From Vitellaria paradoxa (Eukaryota; Streptophyta; Magnoliopsida; Ericales; Sapotaceae), in the NCBI GenBank assembly GCA_019916065.1, contig CM034236.1:47917144-47981143 (forward strand): DNA of 64,000 nt, written 5' to 3'. Below the pieces are notes generated by a model. That model made no database searches. It saw nothing but the letters and a program-made list of their open reading frames with translations, and was not told the DNA's origin. Shown here piece by piece: positions 49,009 through 61,685 of the stretch. Position numbers and translations under genes: made by a program. The first letter of the stretch is position 1. Every line of letters starts with the position of its first letter.

Positions 49009-50689
49009 CTCTTAATACACGACGTAACAAAATTCTCAACCATTATGTTTCCAAGTTTACTTTTTCAATATTGTCAATTCATTCCAGACTCTAGCTTTAA
49101 AGGTCAAAAAACATATGCTAAGAAATTATAGATTGATAAATGCAAAAAATAATATACCTAATGGACATCAATATATCAATAAAAAACAAACAGCAGAACT
49201 ATATGGAAGCAAAAGAAGATGTATTACCTTAGGGTTTGTAACAATGACTCCAAATGCACTGTAAGTATCATATAAAAGTTTTCGTCCACATCCTGTAAAG
49301 AAAATCAGTGTTTTTCCAAGTTGAAAACCTGTGTCATAGGCATGAGGAGTAAAAGGCATGAAAATAAATTCGAAGGCATGCATGATAGATTTTGGATAAA
49401 CAAGTATACAAAGAACAGTGCTTTATGTGGAATCTACAATCTAACTTCTTACAGGATCAAGGTTTCCAACAACAAGGTTAGCTCCATTGTCTTGCGAGGC
49501 CTGGAACCAAACACAAGAAGAACAAAAACTATCACTCAGGATTTGCATCCAACTCAAGCAGATAGTAGAAGTTAAACCATAAAACTATAAGAAATGGCCC
49601 TTGAGGCTTGAGGTGATATCCTAAGTGTGAGCACAAAATGACAGTAAATGATGTATAATGCAATAAACAATCACATGTTATTCACTCTGATTGGCTTTCC
49701 ATAAATTTTGATCATATTTAGAACTTTTATTGCCTGCAATGTGGATATAAAAGGAAAATTGACCAATTAATAATGATAATAACCCCCCAGCACAAAGGCA
49801 AAGCAAATCCCAAGAGATGAACCATGAACTTAGCAACAGTGTGGCTAATACAGAGAACATAGCCAATGCCACAATCAATTAAGTATAGCTCACATAATCT
49901 GCATTCTCCTCACTTCGGAATTCCACAAAGCCATAACCTTGATGAAGATTTGGTGACTCTATCTCTGGGAACATATACATTTACCTGAGATGCAAAAGGA
50001 AACGGATAAAAAATTTAGCATCTTTAAAATTTCTAGAATGGGAACTATTTTGATCATTAGACCAAGCCAACCTTACAAAACAGAAAACAGATATTGAAAA
50101 ACTTCTGAAATTTAGAAGTAGGATTATTGTCTATAACATTTGTCGGGAGGGAATATATCGCCATGTTCATCCCTATTCTGTCACGGATTTTTGAAGTCAA
50201 ATTCAGAATTTGGAACCAATTTCACACTAAAATAAAATAGGGACAAAAGTTTGGAAAATAAAAAACACAAACGATGTCAAGCCCTGAAAATGCTAGTATA
50301 AACTTTGCCCTTCCTTGAATTCCTTCCAAATACTGAACTGACAATATAAATATTCCTTCAGGATTTAATTTTCATTTGACTTCATTACATTGAGATGATA
50401 GGGTTTGCACAAATTTTTTTTTTTTTTTTGTTTGAGTACTTGCGGATGATTTATGATTTCTAAAACTATCTAAAGACAGAGTGATATCAAAGCCGCACAA
50501 CAAGAATATAAACTTGTGAACCACTTAATTGCATTAATTTTATTATGACATAAAATGATCAAAACAGCGATCATAAATGGATTTCAGTGGTAGAATTAAC
50601 TACACTACTGCCTCAAAATAATGTTAACCAGAAAACTGAAAAACAAAAGACCCCCTCCCCCCCCCCCCCCAAAAAAAAAGGAATTGGCA

Positions 50690-51285
50690 GGCTAGAACTA
50701 TCTACCATTACATAGGAGCTGAGAGAGATTACGGAGGGGGACATCACAGAGGAGGAAGTTTGGGGTGCCTTAAAATCCATGAGTCCACAAAGCTCCCGGA
50801 CCGGACCAAATGAATGTCTTTCCTCATACACTGCTGGCAAACGCTGAAAGGAGGCATCATGAGGGCATTCCAGCAGTTCCATGTGACTAGCGAGTTTGAG
50901 AAGAGCATCAACTCAACCTTTATGGTGCTGATTCCAAAGAAGGGGGGAGCTATTGATATTAGAGATTTTAGACCAATCAACCTTGTGGGGAGTTTATACA
51001 AACTGATAGCATAAGTGTTGGCCCTAAGGTTGAAGAAAATCATTGGAATATTAGTGTCAGAGACTCACAATGCATTCATGGAGGGCCATCAAGTCCTAGA
51101 TGTGATGCTCGGACCAAATGAGGTGGTGTAGGCGAGGATCAAAGGTGGAAAGACAGGACTCATACGCAAGCTGGATATGGAGAAGGCCTATGATGACGTC
51201 AGCTAGAGTTTCTTGTTGTAGATGATGAGTTTTGGGATCAAATGGAGACTATTAGAGATATGGCTGATATGAATATCGTACGTAA
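50690..51285 (+). mobile_element. L1-type LINE reverse-transcriptase fragment
   Basis: Broken plus-strand ORFs match the plant L1 RT domain: EEEVWGALKSM, then MRAFQQFHVTSEFEKSINST, VLIPKKGGAIDIRDFRPINL, GSLYKLIA and, in other frames, RKLDMEKAYDDVS. Several stops and shifts are present. No endonuclease domain or poly(A) tail is seen, so only an internal piece remains. It ends where an LTR-like sequence begins at 51290. Confidence 0.85.
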
Positions 51286-51289
51286 ACAT

Positions 51290-51421
51290 TGTAATTGATC
51301 CTTTCCTAGCTTTAGATTATTGTGATTGTAATCATTTCCTAACTTGTATTGGTATCTAATAAATAGGTCGTATGCCAAACATAATGCCAATCAAGCAATT
51401 CAATTCAATCCTTAATGTTTC
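51290..51421 (+). repeat. short LTR (~132 bp) followed by a primer-binding site
   Basis: The stretch starts TGTAATTGATCC and ends TGTTTCA. It is followed at once by tggtatcatagc (51422-51433), close to the tRNA-Met primer site used by plant copia elements. The second LTR is not found in the window. The next 600 bases are GC-richer, with repeated cgtcgactcacatcgac-like strings (51740-51950) and no recognisable gag. Confidence 0.55.
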
Positions 51422-51429
51422 ATGGTATC

Positions 51430-54160
51430 ATAGCAAAGATCCTTATGTCTGAATCAAGAAACCTTAATTACCTGAGTTTTTTTGTGTTCATATCAAGAAA
51501 ACAAAATTGGCAATCTTACGAGTCACCAAACAGTGGCGTCGGTTCTCTTTTATCATCAAGCAAGTCAGATTCTCGCAATCAACGAGCCCTAGCTGACGAG
51601 CCAGCAGTCCACGCCATCCTCAGACCACGACCTCTTCGCTGTTCAATGTTAAATAACATCAACCTTCGTTGTATAGTCGATCGTTTGGTTCTTCATCGAC
51701 GACCAGCCCTAGCCCCAGTCCATTCTCAGTCATCGAGAGTCGAAGCCCTCGTCGAAGCTCAGCCTTCGTCGGCGACTCACATCGACCAAGTGTTGAAGCC
51801 CTTGTCGTCAAGTCTCATCGCCAGTCGAGGCCCTCATTGTTAAGCCCAACCATCGTCGTCGACTCACATCGACTCAGCAACTCAGTCGTCGCAGCGAGCA
51901 TCGCGGAAGGTTCCTCAGTTGAGTTGACTCACATCAACTCAGCGATCTCAGCAACATCAGCAGCCGGTAAGGTATCTTATCTCCTCGAGGTTAGCTAATT
52001 TCAACGCCACACTTGATACTTCTGAATCAACCGCAATCACTAGTGTTCCATTGAATCAAAGCCAACTAGGTCTGAAAATTAGAGTTTTCTTTTTATTTAT
52101 TTAAAGAGAAAAAATAATAATTTTTTTGTCAGTTTAAAAAAATAATAAAAATTTCAGAATGACATACTTGCTTACAAAATATAAAATAATAAAAATTAAA
52201 ATTACAGAATGTCCGCTAAATAAATTGATAAGAATATACACTTACTTTTTTAGTGTTTATATTTGTAATTTTATTTTTTGTTATTTTTTAGTTTATAAGT
52301 AAATATGTCATTTTAAAATTTTTATTAATTTACTTTTTTCCATCTATTTATGCACATTTTTTTTTAAAGATTCTAAAATTTTAACACTCACTTTTTCTTT
52401 TCATTTATACTTTTTTTTCCCTACAAAGACTCACAAATAAAAAATGAATTTTAAAATATTTTCTTTTTCTTCTCTCTCTCTTTCTTTCTTCTTTTCATTT
52501 TATCCTTTTCAAATAGGTTATAGAGGGAAAAATTTTTTTTCATTAATCTAAGCCAGTCAAAATTATCTTTAATGGATTCTGTAAGAAGAGACATCTTATT
52601 AACTCTAGATGATTGTCTTCTCAATTCTTCTACGACTCTTGAATTCAGATTAATACTAATATCAATAAGATTTTTTTTTTAATAATCCTAGGTTTCTCTT
52701 CTAACTTAGGGTGCGTTTGGAGTCCCAAAAAAATCAAAAAAAATTAATGGATGGGATTGATGTGATGTAAAAATGATAGGTGACAAAATATGATTGAAGG
52801 AATTTCAAAACTTTTGAAGTTTTTTTAAAATTTTTTAATTTTTTTTGTAGCTCCAAACGAGCCCTTAATTAGAATCTTTCGTGATGGTTTATCATGTAAA
52901 AGAGGGTGCACTCTTCCATGATGGTAATTGAATTTAACATTGGTTGTTTGTTTAAGTGTTTAAAACCTGAATAAAATCTGAACCCAAATTAGGGCTATTG
53001 AGAATGACAATTCTCACGCGGTGAATTGTGCTATAGCGAATGCGAATGGACAAAAGCCATTTGTATTTTAACATAAATTCTGGCATTGTTTAAAGTTATC
53101 TGTTGCTCTCCCAATTTTTGATTTATTCGATGAATGTAACCATCATTCTTAGTAATGCTAAAGTGTTGCCGGGTATACCACCTTTTTTTTTTTTTTTTTC
53201 TTGATTTTAGTATCATCTTTTCTTGTGTTTTTTCTGCTGCTATTACTCACACTTCAAGCATATATTATGTAAATTTGAATACGAGTCTCGAATACAGATA
53301 TGTATGTATTTAAGAATAAAATTTATTAATTCCTTTATTTAGAGATATGAAGACACGAAAAGATATTTAAATATTTAATATATTTTATTTTATTTTATAT
53401 AATAATATGGTATTAACATAATTTCATTAGATTGTTTCATTCATAAAATACAAGTTTTATGTATAATTACATACTAAAAATTGAACTTTTAAATATTTGA
53501 CTATGTCTCTTTTACTCTCTTAATATTTGATTTGATCAATGAATGCAGTCAATTGTTCAGGCGAATGATAAATTACTGACATGTATATCGTCTTTTTATT
53601 TGATTTCAATAGTATATGTTTTCGTTTTTTTATTGTTTTTGTTGCTCATACTTTTAGACTATATAAATGATAAAAATAAATAATAAATTAAATTCAAGGC
53701 ACAAAACACACAATGTCTTATATGGTTTACATTTTTTTTTTTTTTGTAACTCAAGATGTTTAGTTTATGCGCACCTTCACTAATGCTTAGGATCTTGAAA
53801 TTAATAATCAGATATATTCAAAGGGTATATTTGAATTATGAATTTATTAATGAAAACTAAAAAATAAAATAATAAACAAAACGCAAGAGACAAATAACAC
53901 AAAGTTGTACATAGTTCACTTTAAAATGTATTTTAATTAAAAATTTGTCAAGAAAAATAAATAAATAAATAAATAAATACTTTAGACACTAACATCCAAT
54001 ATTTTACATGGTTCACATTACGTTATTTTACATGGTCAACATTGTGTTTGGAATCAAGAGACGAAAAATTGGAAAGAAGAGAAAATAAAATTTTTCTTCC
54101 TTCTTTGTTTGATTGTTTGGTGGGAGGAGGAAGAGAAAATCATTAAAAAAAAAAAAATTC
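51430..54160. other. spacer with LTR-element interior and YUCCA-flank repeats
   Basis: 51430-52010 is the GC-richer stretch after the short LTR. 52080-52860 is A/T-rich with a MITE-like block (52710-52865). 52880-53230 and 53500-53660 match the left part of the 44.4-kb YUCCA flank. The rest is A/T-rich DNA with homopolymers. No gene. Confidence 0.5.
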
Positions 54161-54965
54161 TCAACCTCTAATTCCAAATTTGTGTTGAATATGTGTATTA
54201 TAGAATCAATGTTCTAAATGACATACTTTGCAAGGTTTTGTATGCGAAGCAACTTCGAACTTTGTCAATGCTGTTTGTTTGTCAAAATTTTTTGATATAT
54301 TTATTTTTCCTTGGTAGTGTTGTTCTTTTTCACCGTTTTGATTGGCCCTTTGGTTTGCTTCTATGTTTAAGGATGAAAATATGAATTACTAAATCTACTT
54401 CAGGGGGAAAATGAATACCGGGGATGGATCTACTCGCTTCACAATCATGCTTGCTCAACTAAAATATATATGCCTGTTTTGACTAAACTTGTAAATAATT
54501 TTAGAGCTGTGTGGAAAACAGTAGCATTGTAAAAGAAATACAATATATTAAAGAGTCACCAATAAGATAATTGCTCATTTGGGAGTTGGTTTGGACTATG
54601 ATTTTTGCTAGTTGTTTTCAAGATTTCTGTTATCGAAATGTATTATAGTGCTATAAAGCTAGGATATTCATTATTCGCCTTGAACCAATTTTAGAACTTC
54701 GTAATATATATACTACTCGGACATAATGAAGTATTCATAAAATTGAGTGAAATTTCATATACGTAATATTCAACATCTCTCTAATATAATATGTTTTAAA
54801 ATTGTGTGGATATTAGATTTTATTAAAATTTCGCAGTTAAGTATGTTTATATGAGAGTAGTATCAGGCATCTGAATTCCATTGGAGCTCATTAAGCATAC
54901 TTGGGTGAGAGTAGTACTAAAAATTGGAACTTCAAGATTAAGCATACTTGAACAAAAATAGTATC
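54160..54965. repeat. segmental duplication, copy B, left part
   Basis: Direct repeat of 37.25-38.05 kb with the same order of landmarks, for example gaagcaacttcgaactttgt, ggccctttggttt and aaagagtcaccaataagata. Copies differ by many substitutions and small indels, so the duplication is old. The right part resumes at about 61.80 kb after the nested elements. Confidence 0.85.
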
Positions 54966-55253
54966 AAGATGGATGATCCCTATAAATGTCCTTAAACTGC
55001 ATCTAATTGAGTTTGAAACAGAAAATATTATATAGGTATCAAAGCTAATTCTCACCTGGAAGTGTGGGGTTAAGGGAAAGCAATATTGTATTGATACCAT
55101 AGCTAATCCCCAGTCAGAAATGTGAGGTTACACAAGGGGCACAGGTTCAAGACAATATCGTGTCAGTTTCAAAGCTAATTCCAAGCCAGAGGTTTGGGGT
55201 TACACAGGGTCCTTGCTCGAAAGGAAATAAATATGACAAATTGGCAATGATGT
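54775..55253 (+). mobile_element. Cassandra-like TRIM, 5' part with tandem 5S rRNA sequence
   Basis: The probable LTR contains three 5S rRNA-like units of about 55 bases, with ttcgcagttaagtatg, ttaagcatacttgggtgaga and, last, aagatggatgatccc. These correspond to the 5S A box/intermediate element and the C box. Downstream, ggtatcaaagct (55035-55046) resembles a tRNA-Met primer site. Three imperfect repeats of atcaaagctaattc...gtggggtta then run to about 55215. A copia element interrupts the TRIM at 55254. The likely remainder is 61686-61800. Confidence 0.6.
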
Positions 55254-55453
55254 TGTAGAAATACCAAAGAATTAGGAAATTAGAAGATTGTGTAAATATT
55301 ATAATATTCCCTAGTAATTTCAGCACTCTTTATAGGGAAACTTACCTTGAATAGATACTAGAAGAGGTTATAAGTAGAAGGATCTTTGTAACGTTTTTAT
55401 TCAAAAAAAAAACACGAAAATAAAAGTGAGATTATTTCTTATTTCTGTCTTTA
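55254..55453 (+). repeat. copia 5' LTR
   Basis: A 200-bp LTR starting tgtagaaatacc. The end reads TTTA, so the usual terminal CA has mutated to TA. It differs from the 3' LTR by scattered substitutions and lacks about 11 bases present there. Confidence 0.88.
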
Positions 55454-58400
55454 TGGTATCAGAGCATAGGTTATCAAAAACCTAGCTCAAATGGCCACCA
55501 AACGTACCGGTAGTCAGGAGACTTTCTCCTCTATCACTCATGAAGGAGAAACAAAGGGTAATCACCCATTATCACCATAGGAGCGGCTAACCTCTCATCA
55601 ATTCAGATTACTGTGGACAAATTCAATGGAAAAAACTTCTACGGATGGGCACATTCAATCAAACTTGTGATTGACGACAAAGGAAAAATTGGTTACCTGA
55701 TTGGCACTACCAAAAGGCCTAACGAATGAGACACATTGGCCCTTCAAAGATAGCAATCTAAGAATGCTGTGGTAACCTCTCTGCTGATTAATTCTATGGT
55801 CCCATTGATAAGAAAAACCTATTTGTGACTACCAACAGTAAAGGACGTTTAGGATGTCGTACATGAGACTTACTCCAATGAGGAGAATTTCTCTCAAATT
55901 TTTGATCTAAAAACCCGATTATCATAGATGAAGTAAGGGGACAAGGACGTTACAAAATATTATTTGAAGATGACAGCAATCTGGCAGGAACTTGACCAAA
56001 GCCTTGACGACAGTTGGGAATGCATCGGCGATAGTGTGCGCTACAAAAAAAAAAGGTTGAAAATAAGAGAATTTTTGAGTTCTTGGCTGGATTGAACTAG
56101 ACCTTGGACGATGTGTGCAATCGGGTACTCAGCCAGTGTCCCCTACCGTCGATCTGAGAAGTGTTCGCCGAGGTTCAAAGGAAAAAGCCAGGCGAACGGT
56201 GATAATGGGTAGAGAATTGAAGATGGCATGATGAGAGATTGAGGGCTCTGCCCAAACATCTCAAAATACACACACCAGGTCAGGTAATTTGACCCATGAA
56301 GCTTTTAAAGGGCTGACCCATGGAGATACTTGATTTGGCTATTTGACTTGAGGCTCATTTATTGGAACAGGCCTAAAACAGTAAAAAAAAAAAAAAAAGG
56401 TTATTTTGTGACCATTGCAAGAAAACTAGCCACTCTAAAGACACGTGCTAGGAAATCTATGGAAGACCTACAGATTGGAAACCCAGACATAATAAAAATA
56501 AAGGTTACCAAGCTACAATTGAAAATTTTTCAGGATGAAGAGGACCATGAACAAGTCAAAATAGTCTATTTAGTCTTGAACTACTGGGAAAACTCTATGA
56601 GTTATTTTCCACGTTTTAAAATTCTAGTCAGTCTTCTACAAATGTTCCCTCTGGATCACTAGCCCCAAAAAGTTAATTTTTTACAAGCTTTAGTTACCTT
56701 TAGTACCAAAACTCCATGGGTCATAGACTCAAGTGCTTCTGACTATATGACTGAGTCTTACAATTTATTCTCTTTATACTTCCCCTATGCTGGAAATTTG
56801 AAAGTCAAAATTGTAGACGAATAATCCCATTTGTAGTAGGAAAATGGAGTATTCATCTCTCAAACTTATTATCTTTAAAATCTATCATTCATGTTCCAAA
56901 TCTCTTCTATAATTTACTATCTATTAGTAAATTAAACAAAGATTCGAACTGGTCAGCTTACTTCACTTCTTTTCTTTGTACTTTTCAGGACCAGTCATCG
57001 GGGATGACGATTGGCAACAATAAGGAATATAAAGGGCTCTACTATTTTGATGAGGCAACTATGAGCAATGATTTTAGTAAAGTTTTTTGTTATTCTACAT
57101 CTATTTCCCAAGATAGTGAAATTCTACTGTGGCATTCTAGAATGGGCCACCCTAGTTTTTCTTATTTGAAACGATTATTTCTAGCTATGTTTTCAAATAA
57201 GAAGTCCATTGACTTTCAATGTGAAACATGTGAATTTGCAAAACATCATCGTGTTTCTTTTCCCTTGTCCACTTATAAACCATTACTCTTTTTACTTTGA
57301 TTCATAGTGATTTATGGGAACTATCTCGAACCTCTAATAAAACACACACAAAATGGTTCATAACCTTCATTGATGACCATACTTATGTTTGTTGGGTGTA
57401 TTTATTGCATGATAAAACTGAAGTTCACTCATTTTTCATTAATTTTCACACTATGATACAAAACTAGTTTCACACCAAACTTTAAATTCTGTGGACTAAT
57501 AATGGGATTGAGTATTTTAATCGATCTTTAAGCCACTATTTTTGTGCAAATGGCATTATTCACCAAAACTCCTATGTTGATACCCCATAACAAAATAGGG
57601 TGGCTGAGAGGAAAAATAGACATATACTTGTGGTAGCATGTGCATTACTGTTTACAATGCATATGCCCAAATAGTTCTGGGAAGATGCTATCCTGACCGC
57701 TATCTACCTTACAAATCGCATGCCCAGTCGAGTCCTATCCTTTGCTATACCCATTCAAAAAGTACAAGAGCCATTTCCAACCCCTAGGGTATACTTTATA
57801 ATACCTCTCAAAGTATTTGGGTGTATTGCATTTGTTCATATTCATGCTCACTAACATAGCAAACTTGACCTTCGAGCTCAGAAATGTGTTTTTCTAGGTT
57901 ATTCTCCTACTCAACGACGTTACAAATGTTATGACCCCATATCTGGAAAATTCTTTGTTAGTCTTGATGTAACCTTCTTTGAAAACACACCCCACTACAC
58001 CTCGTCCTCTCTTCAGGGGGAGAAACCAAGTGAAGTTCGAACTTTAGATACTTCTGATTTGGGCCTTTTTATCTATGAGTCTCTCCCACATACTTTGCCA
58101 TCAATAGAAGAGCACTTAAATTCAGGAAGAAATATAGAAATACAAAAAACCAAAGAAACATTGGTCTACTCACGGAGGCCAAAACCAACGGAGTCAGGGT
58201 CTCTTACATTCCCTGTACCAAAAGAGCGAGAACTGATGGTAGTTCCCGAGTTATGAGCCCTTTTATAATCCAGAGCAGGTAACTGAATTTCCTAATACCT
58301 CTGATGATGATTTGCCTTTAACTCTTCGAAAAAAGCCTAGATCATGTACTCTTCATCCCATATCACACTCTGTGTCCTATAATACTCTGTCTACACAATA

Positions 58401-59385
58401 TCGTAACTTTATTTCTAACATTAATCGCATTATAATTCCAAAGACCATCCAGGAGTCCCTTGCTATTCCAGAATAGAACGAAGCTGTCATGAGAGAGATA
58501 AGGGCACTTGAAAAGAATGGAAGTTAGGAAGTGGCAAAGTTACCTAAAGGAAAAAGACCAGTAGGCTGTAAGTGGGTCTTTATTGTGAAATATAGGGCTG
58601 ATGGAACAGTTAAATGATATAAGGCACGATTAGTTGCAAAAGGTTTCACCCAGACATATGGAATTGACAACTTAGAGACATTTGCACCAGTGGCAAAACT
58701 GAATACTGTGAGAGTTCTTTTATCCTTGGCAGCTAATCTGGACTGGCCACTCCAGCAACTTGATATTAAGAACGCATTCTTGAATAAAGAGCTGGAAGAA
58801 GAAGTATTTATAAAACTACCTCTCGGATTCTGTAGGGAAGAAGATAGCAGAGTTTGTAAGTTGAAGAAGTCCTTGTATAGACTCAAACAATCTTCAAGAG
58901 CTTGGTTTGACAGATTCACAAATGTAATTAAAGGATAAGGGTATAAATAAAGGCAGATAGATCATACTAAATTTTTTTGGCTAGCTGAAAGTGGAGAAAA
59001 GACTATTCTTATAGTATATGTTGATGATATACTATAAGGATATGGAAAGATTGAAGAAAGTCTTGGCCAATGAGTTTGAGGTAAAGGACCTTGGGCAGTT
59101 ACATTATTTTCTAGGAATGGAAATAGCCAGATCACAGAAAGAAATCAGTGTGTCTCAAAGAAAATACATACTTGATCTTCTTTTTGAGATAGGGATGCTA
59201 GGTTGTAAACTCAATGAGACTCCAATTGAGCCAAAGAGGAAGATAGAGGAAACAGGACAATCAATTGATAGGGATAGATATTAAAGACTGGTAAGGAAAC
59301 TGATCTACCTTTCACACACTAGACCATACATTGCATTTGCAGTAAGTACTGTGAGTCAACATATGCACTCACCAAAGGAGGTACG

Positions 59386-60891
59386 TGACCGACCCTAAAT
59401 TGTGTTTCGGGTTGTACCTCTCAAGTGCAAGAGGGCAGTCGTAGTTTTAAAACTCGGTGAGTCCGAGGTCGAATCCACAGGGAGGGCTTTGTTAAAAGCT
59501 CTAGACTTGTTCTCTTAATTAGTAGGTGAACCTAAATTAATTTAAACTAATTTTTTAGCAACTCAAACTTTGGTTTTAGATTCTAAATGAAAGAAATTCA
59601 GTTTAATTTTAAAATGCACACAAAGCATCTACTCTAAATTCTAAAATAAACAAATCAACTCATAAATTAATTTAAATAACAAGCATGATACTAAAAAGGT
59701 TCTTGATCCAACTTTCAAGTCCGGGTAGTCCACTACTTTACCTTGGGATGTTTTTATTCAAAACTAGATTAGGGTTTAATTCGAAAAGTGTTAAGAATAT
59801 TTTAATCAAATGTCAGTACCAGTGATCTCAAGTGGATATGGTTAAAAACCTTTGTTTCCGAAAGTTTTTCAAACAAACGAAACTAGAAATGAATTCGAAA
59901 CCTATTTTTAACCTCATTCGAAAGTATGTAAACGGTTATATTCGAAAATCCATACCAGTGACTTCAAACGAGTGTGGTTAAAGATTTTCGATTTCGAATG
60001 TTTTCGAAACAAGTTGAAAATAGATTTTAACACTGTAGATCCTTACGCATGAGCTCTCACAACCCATGTGAAGGGTCTACTAACACCCCAAGGTTTTTCG
60101 TGAACTACCCATTCTTGATTCGTTGAATCAAGAACTAGGGTTTTACGCTAAAACTACTTTAAGCATCTTAAAAACAATAAAATAGCATTCAATCATACGA
60201 AAAGAGAATTGAAACAAGCAAATCATGATATTACGAAACAAATCGAAATAGATTAAAGTGCAACTTACAACGTAAAGCAAATATAAAAGACGAGGTGAAG
60301 AATCACTACAAAAGAACGATGAAAGCTCCAACGAAAACCATGAATCCACGCATCCAAGTTTAAAAACTAATCTAAAAACTCTCAAAATTCTATTCTAACT
60401 CTCAATTGAAGGTGCAAAATAAAAAATGGCTTCCCCTTCTTCTTGGCCGTCCAATAGCTCCCTTTATATATGCCAAGAAACCCTAAAAGATGTGCTTTAA
60501 TTCTTGAATTTCGGATACACGGTGGTCCCGACTGTCTAATCTGGGGGTCGGGACCACAGAAAGCTTTCTTCTCAAATCCTATACACTGTGGTCCGACCAT
60601 TAGATGGACGGTCCCGACCCCCAAGTGTCTTGATTTCTTGCTTTTCTTCCTCCGTTAGGTTGAGTCTTTGGGCTAGTCTTGGCCATCCAATGTGAGGTTT
60701 GAACCATGACATTTCCTTCATTTTCTCGGCCATTTCCATAGCTATAAACTTCGACATCCTTGCCCTTTTCTCTGCAAATAAACAATAAAAGTATAAGTAA
60801 TATAATAACACTAAAACTTCAACTTTAATTATTTAAATGCATGAATAAGTACACTTTATTCATGTGTAATTACACTTTTCAAGTGTAATCA
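59386..60891. mobile_element. solo LTR (1.5 kb) nested in the copia RNase H region
   Basis: The insertion starts TGACCGACCC and ends GTGTAATCA (TG...CA) and is flanked by exact 5-bp repeats GTACG (59381-59385 and 60892-60896). The copia reading frame continues across once the insert is ignored. Near the left end, ggtgagtccgaggtcgaatc with cacagggagg is a string I associate with long Ty3/gypsy-type LTRs of plants. There is no primer site, gag or pol. This fits a solo LTR left by LTR-LTR recombination. Confidence 0.85.
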
Positions 60892-61469
60892 GTACGCCAG
60901 GAGGCAGTATACAGGATTCTAAGATACCTCAAGAGCTCACCAAGTAGGGGTCTACTATTCAAAAATGGTGAGACTAGAGGAGTTGAAATCTTTATCCATA
61001 CAGACTGGGTAGGTGTAATAGAAGACATGAAATCTACCATAGGATATTGTACCTTTGTGTAAGGCAACTTGGTGACTCATAGAAATAAGAAATAGAATGT
61101 GGTAACTAAAAGTAGTGCTGAGGCAAAATACAGGGCCATTGCCCAAGGGGATGAGTGAAGGACTATGGCTAAAAAGACTTTCGAAAGAACTACATATTAT
61201 AATAAAATTTCCTATTAAACAATACTGTAATAATAAGGCTGTCATTGATATATCACTTAATCCAGTCCAACATGACCAAACCAAGCATGTGGAAGTAGAC
61301 GGGCACTTTATGAATGAGAAGATTGAAGGAGAAATCATTTGCATGGTCTTTGTATCTACACGGAAACAAGTGGCAGATATTCTCACTAAAGGAGTATTCT
61401 GACCAGTATTTGAGGAATTAATAAGCAAGTTGGACTTAATTAACATCTACAATCCAACTTGAGGGGAAA

Positions 61470-61680
61470 TGTAGAAATAACGAAGAATTAGGAAATTAGA
61501 AGATTATGTAAATATTATAATATTCTTTTGTAATATTTTGTCAATAATTTCAGTACTCTTCATAGGGAAACTTACCATGTATAGATACTAGAAGAGGCTA
61601 TAAGTAGGAGGATCTTTGTAACATTTTTATTTAGAAAAACACATAAATAAAAGTGAGATTATTTCTTATTTCTATCTTCA
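61470..61680 (+). repeat. copia 3' LTR
   Basis: A 211-bp LTR starting tgtagaaataac and ending tctatcttca, preceded by the polypurine tract and followed by target duplication GATGT. Confidence 0.9.
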
Positions 61681-61685
61681 GATGT

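Larger units (their letters stand above)
45903..49984 (-). pseudogene. SF3B4-like splicing factor pseudogene, introns kept
   Basis: Remains of splicing factor 3b subunit 4 (U2 snRNP; two RRMs and a proline-rich tail). Minus-strand exons: 49984-49894 (RRM1, VNVYVPRDRVT then YGFVEFRSEENADY), 49733-about 49678 (AIKVLNMIKIYGKPIRVN), 49500-49453 (GANLVVGNLDP), 49292-49228 (KLLYDTYSAFGVIVTNPK), 48510-48430 (GFGFIGYDSFKASHAALE), 47295-47202 (AMNGQYLCNRQITASCGYKK) and about 46763-45903 (Pro-rich tail). Splice signals are mostly intact GT-AG, so this is not a retrocopy. It is dead: single-base shifts occur near 49940, 49280, 48490 and 46745, codons before GANL are missing, a stop follows the last acceptor, and the first exon is absent. 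Many shifts fall in base runs, so assembly error is possible, but the intact neighbours argue against it. Confidence 0.85.
55254..61680 (+). mobile_element. Ty1/copia retrotransposon, complete ends, coding region decayed
   Basis: Both LTRs, a primer-binding site tggtatcagagc (55454-55465) and a polypurine tract gaggggaaa (61461-61469) are present. An exact 5-bp target duplication GATGT flanks it (55249-55253 and 61681-61685). Domains run in copia order: gag (55490-56230), zinc knuckle CDHCKKTSHSKDTC (near 56405-56450), protease with DSSASDYMT in place of the usual DSGAS (near 56720), HHCC and integrase (57110-57900, with RVAERKNRHI), reverse transcriptase (58530-59280, with LDIKNAFLN and YVDDI near 59017) and RNase H (to 59380, resuming at 60892-61400). 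Many stops and frameshifts occur throughout. RNase H is split by a solo LTR. The element is dead. Confidence 0.93.

Noticed and set aside
51415..51998. Two overlapping plus ORFs of about 110-140 residues
   Set aside because: Ser/Arg/His-rich reading of a repetitive GC patch following a primer-binding site; probably the leader of an LTR element.
54775..54975. Functional 5S rRNA gene
   Set aside because: The units are partial and diverged, lack the 5S 5' end and have no T-run terminator in place; better read as element-borne 5S fragments.
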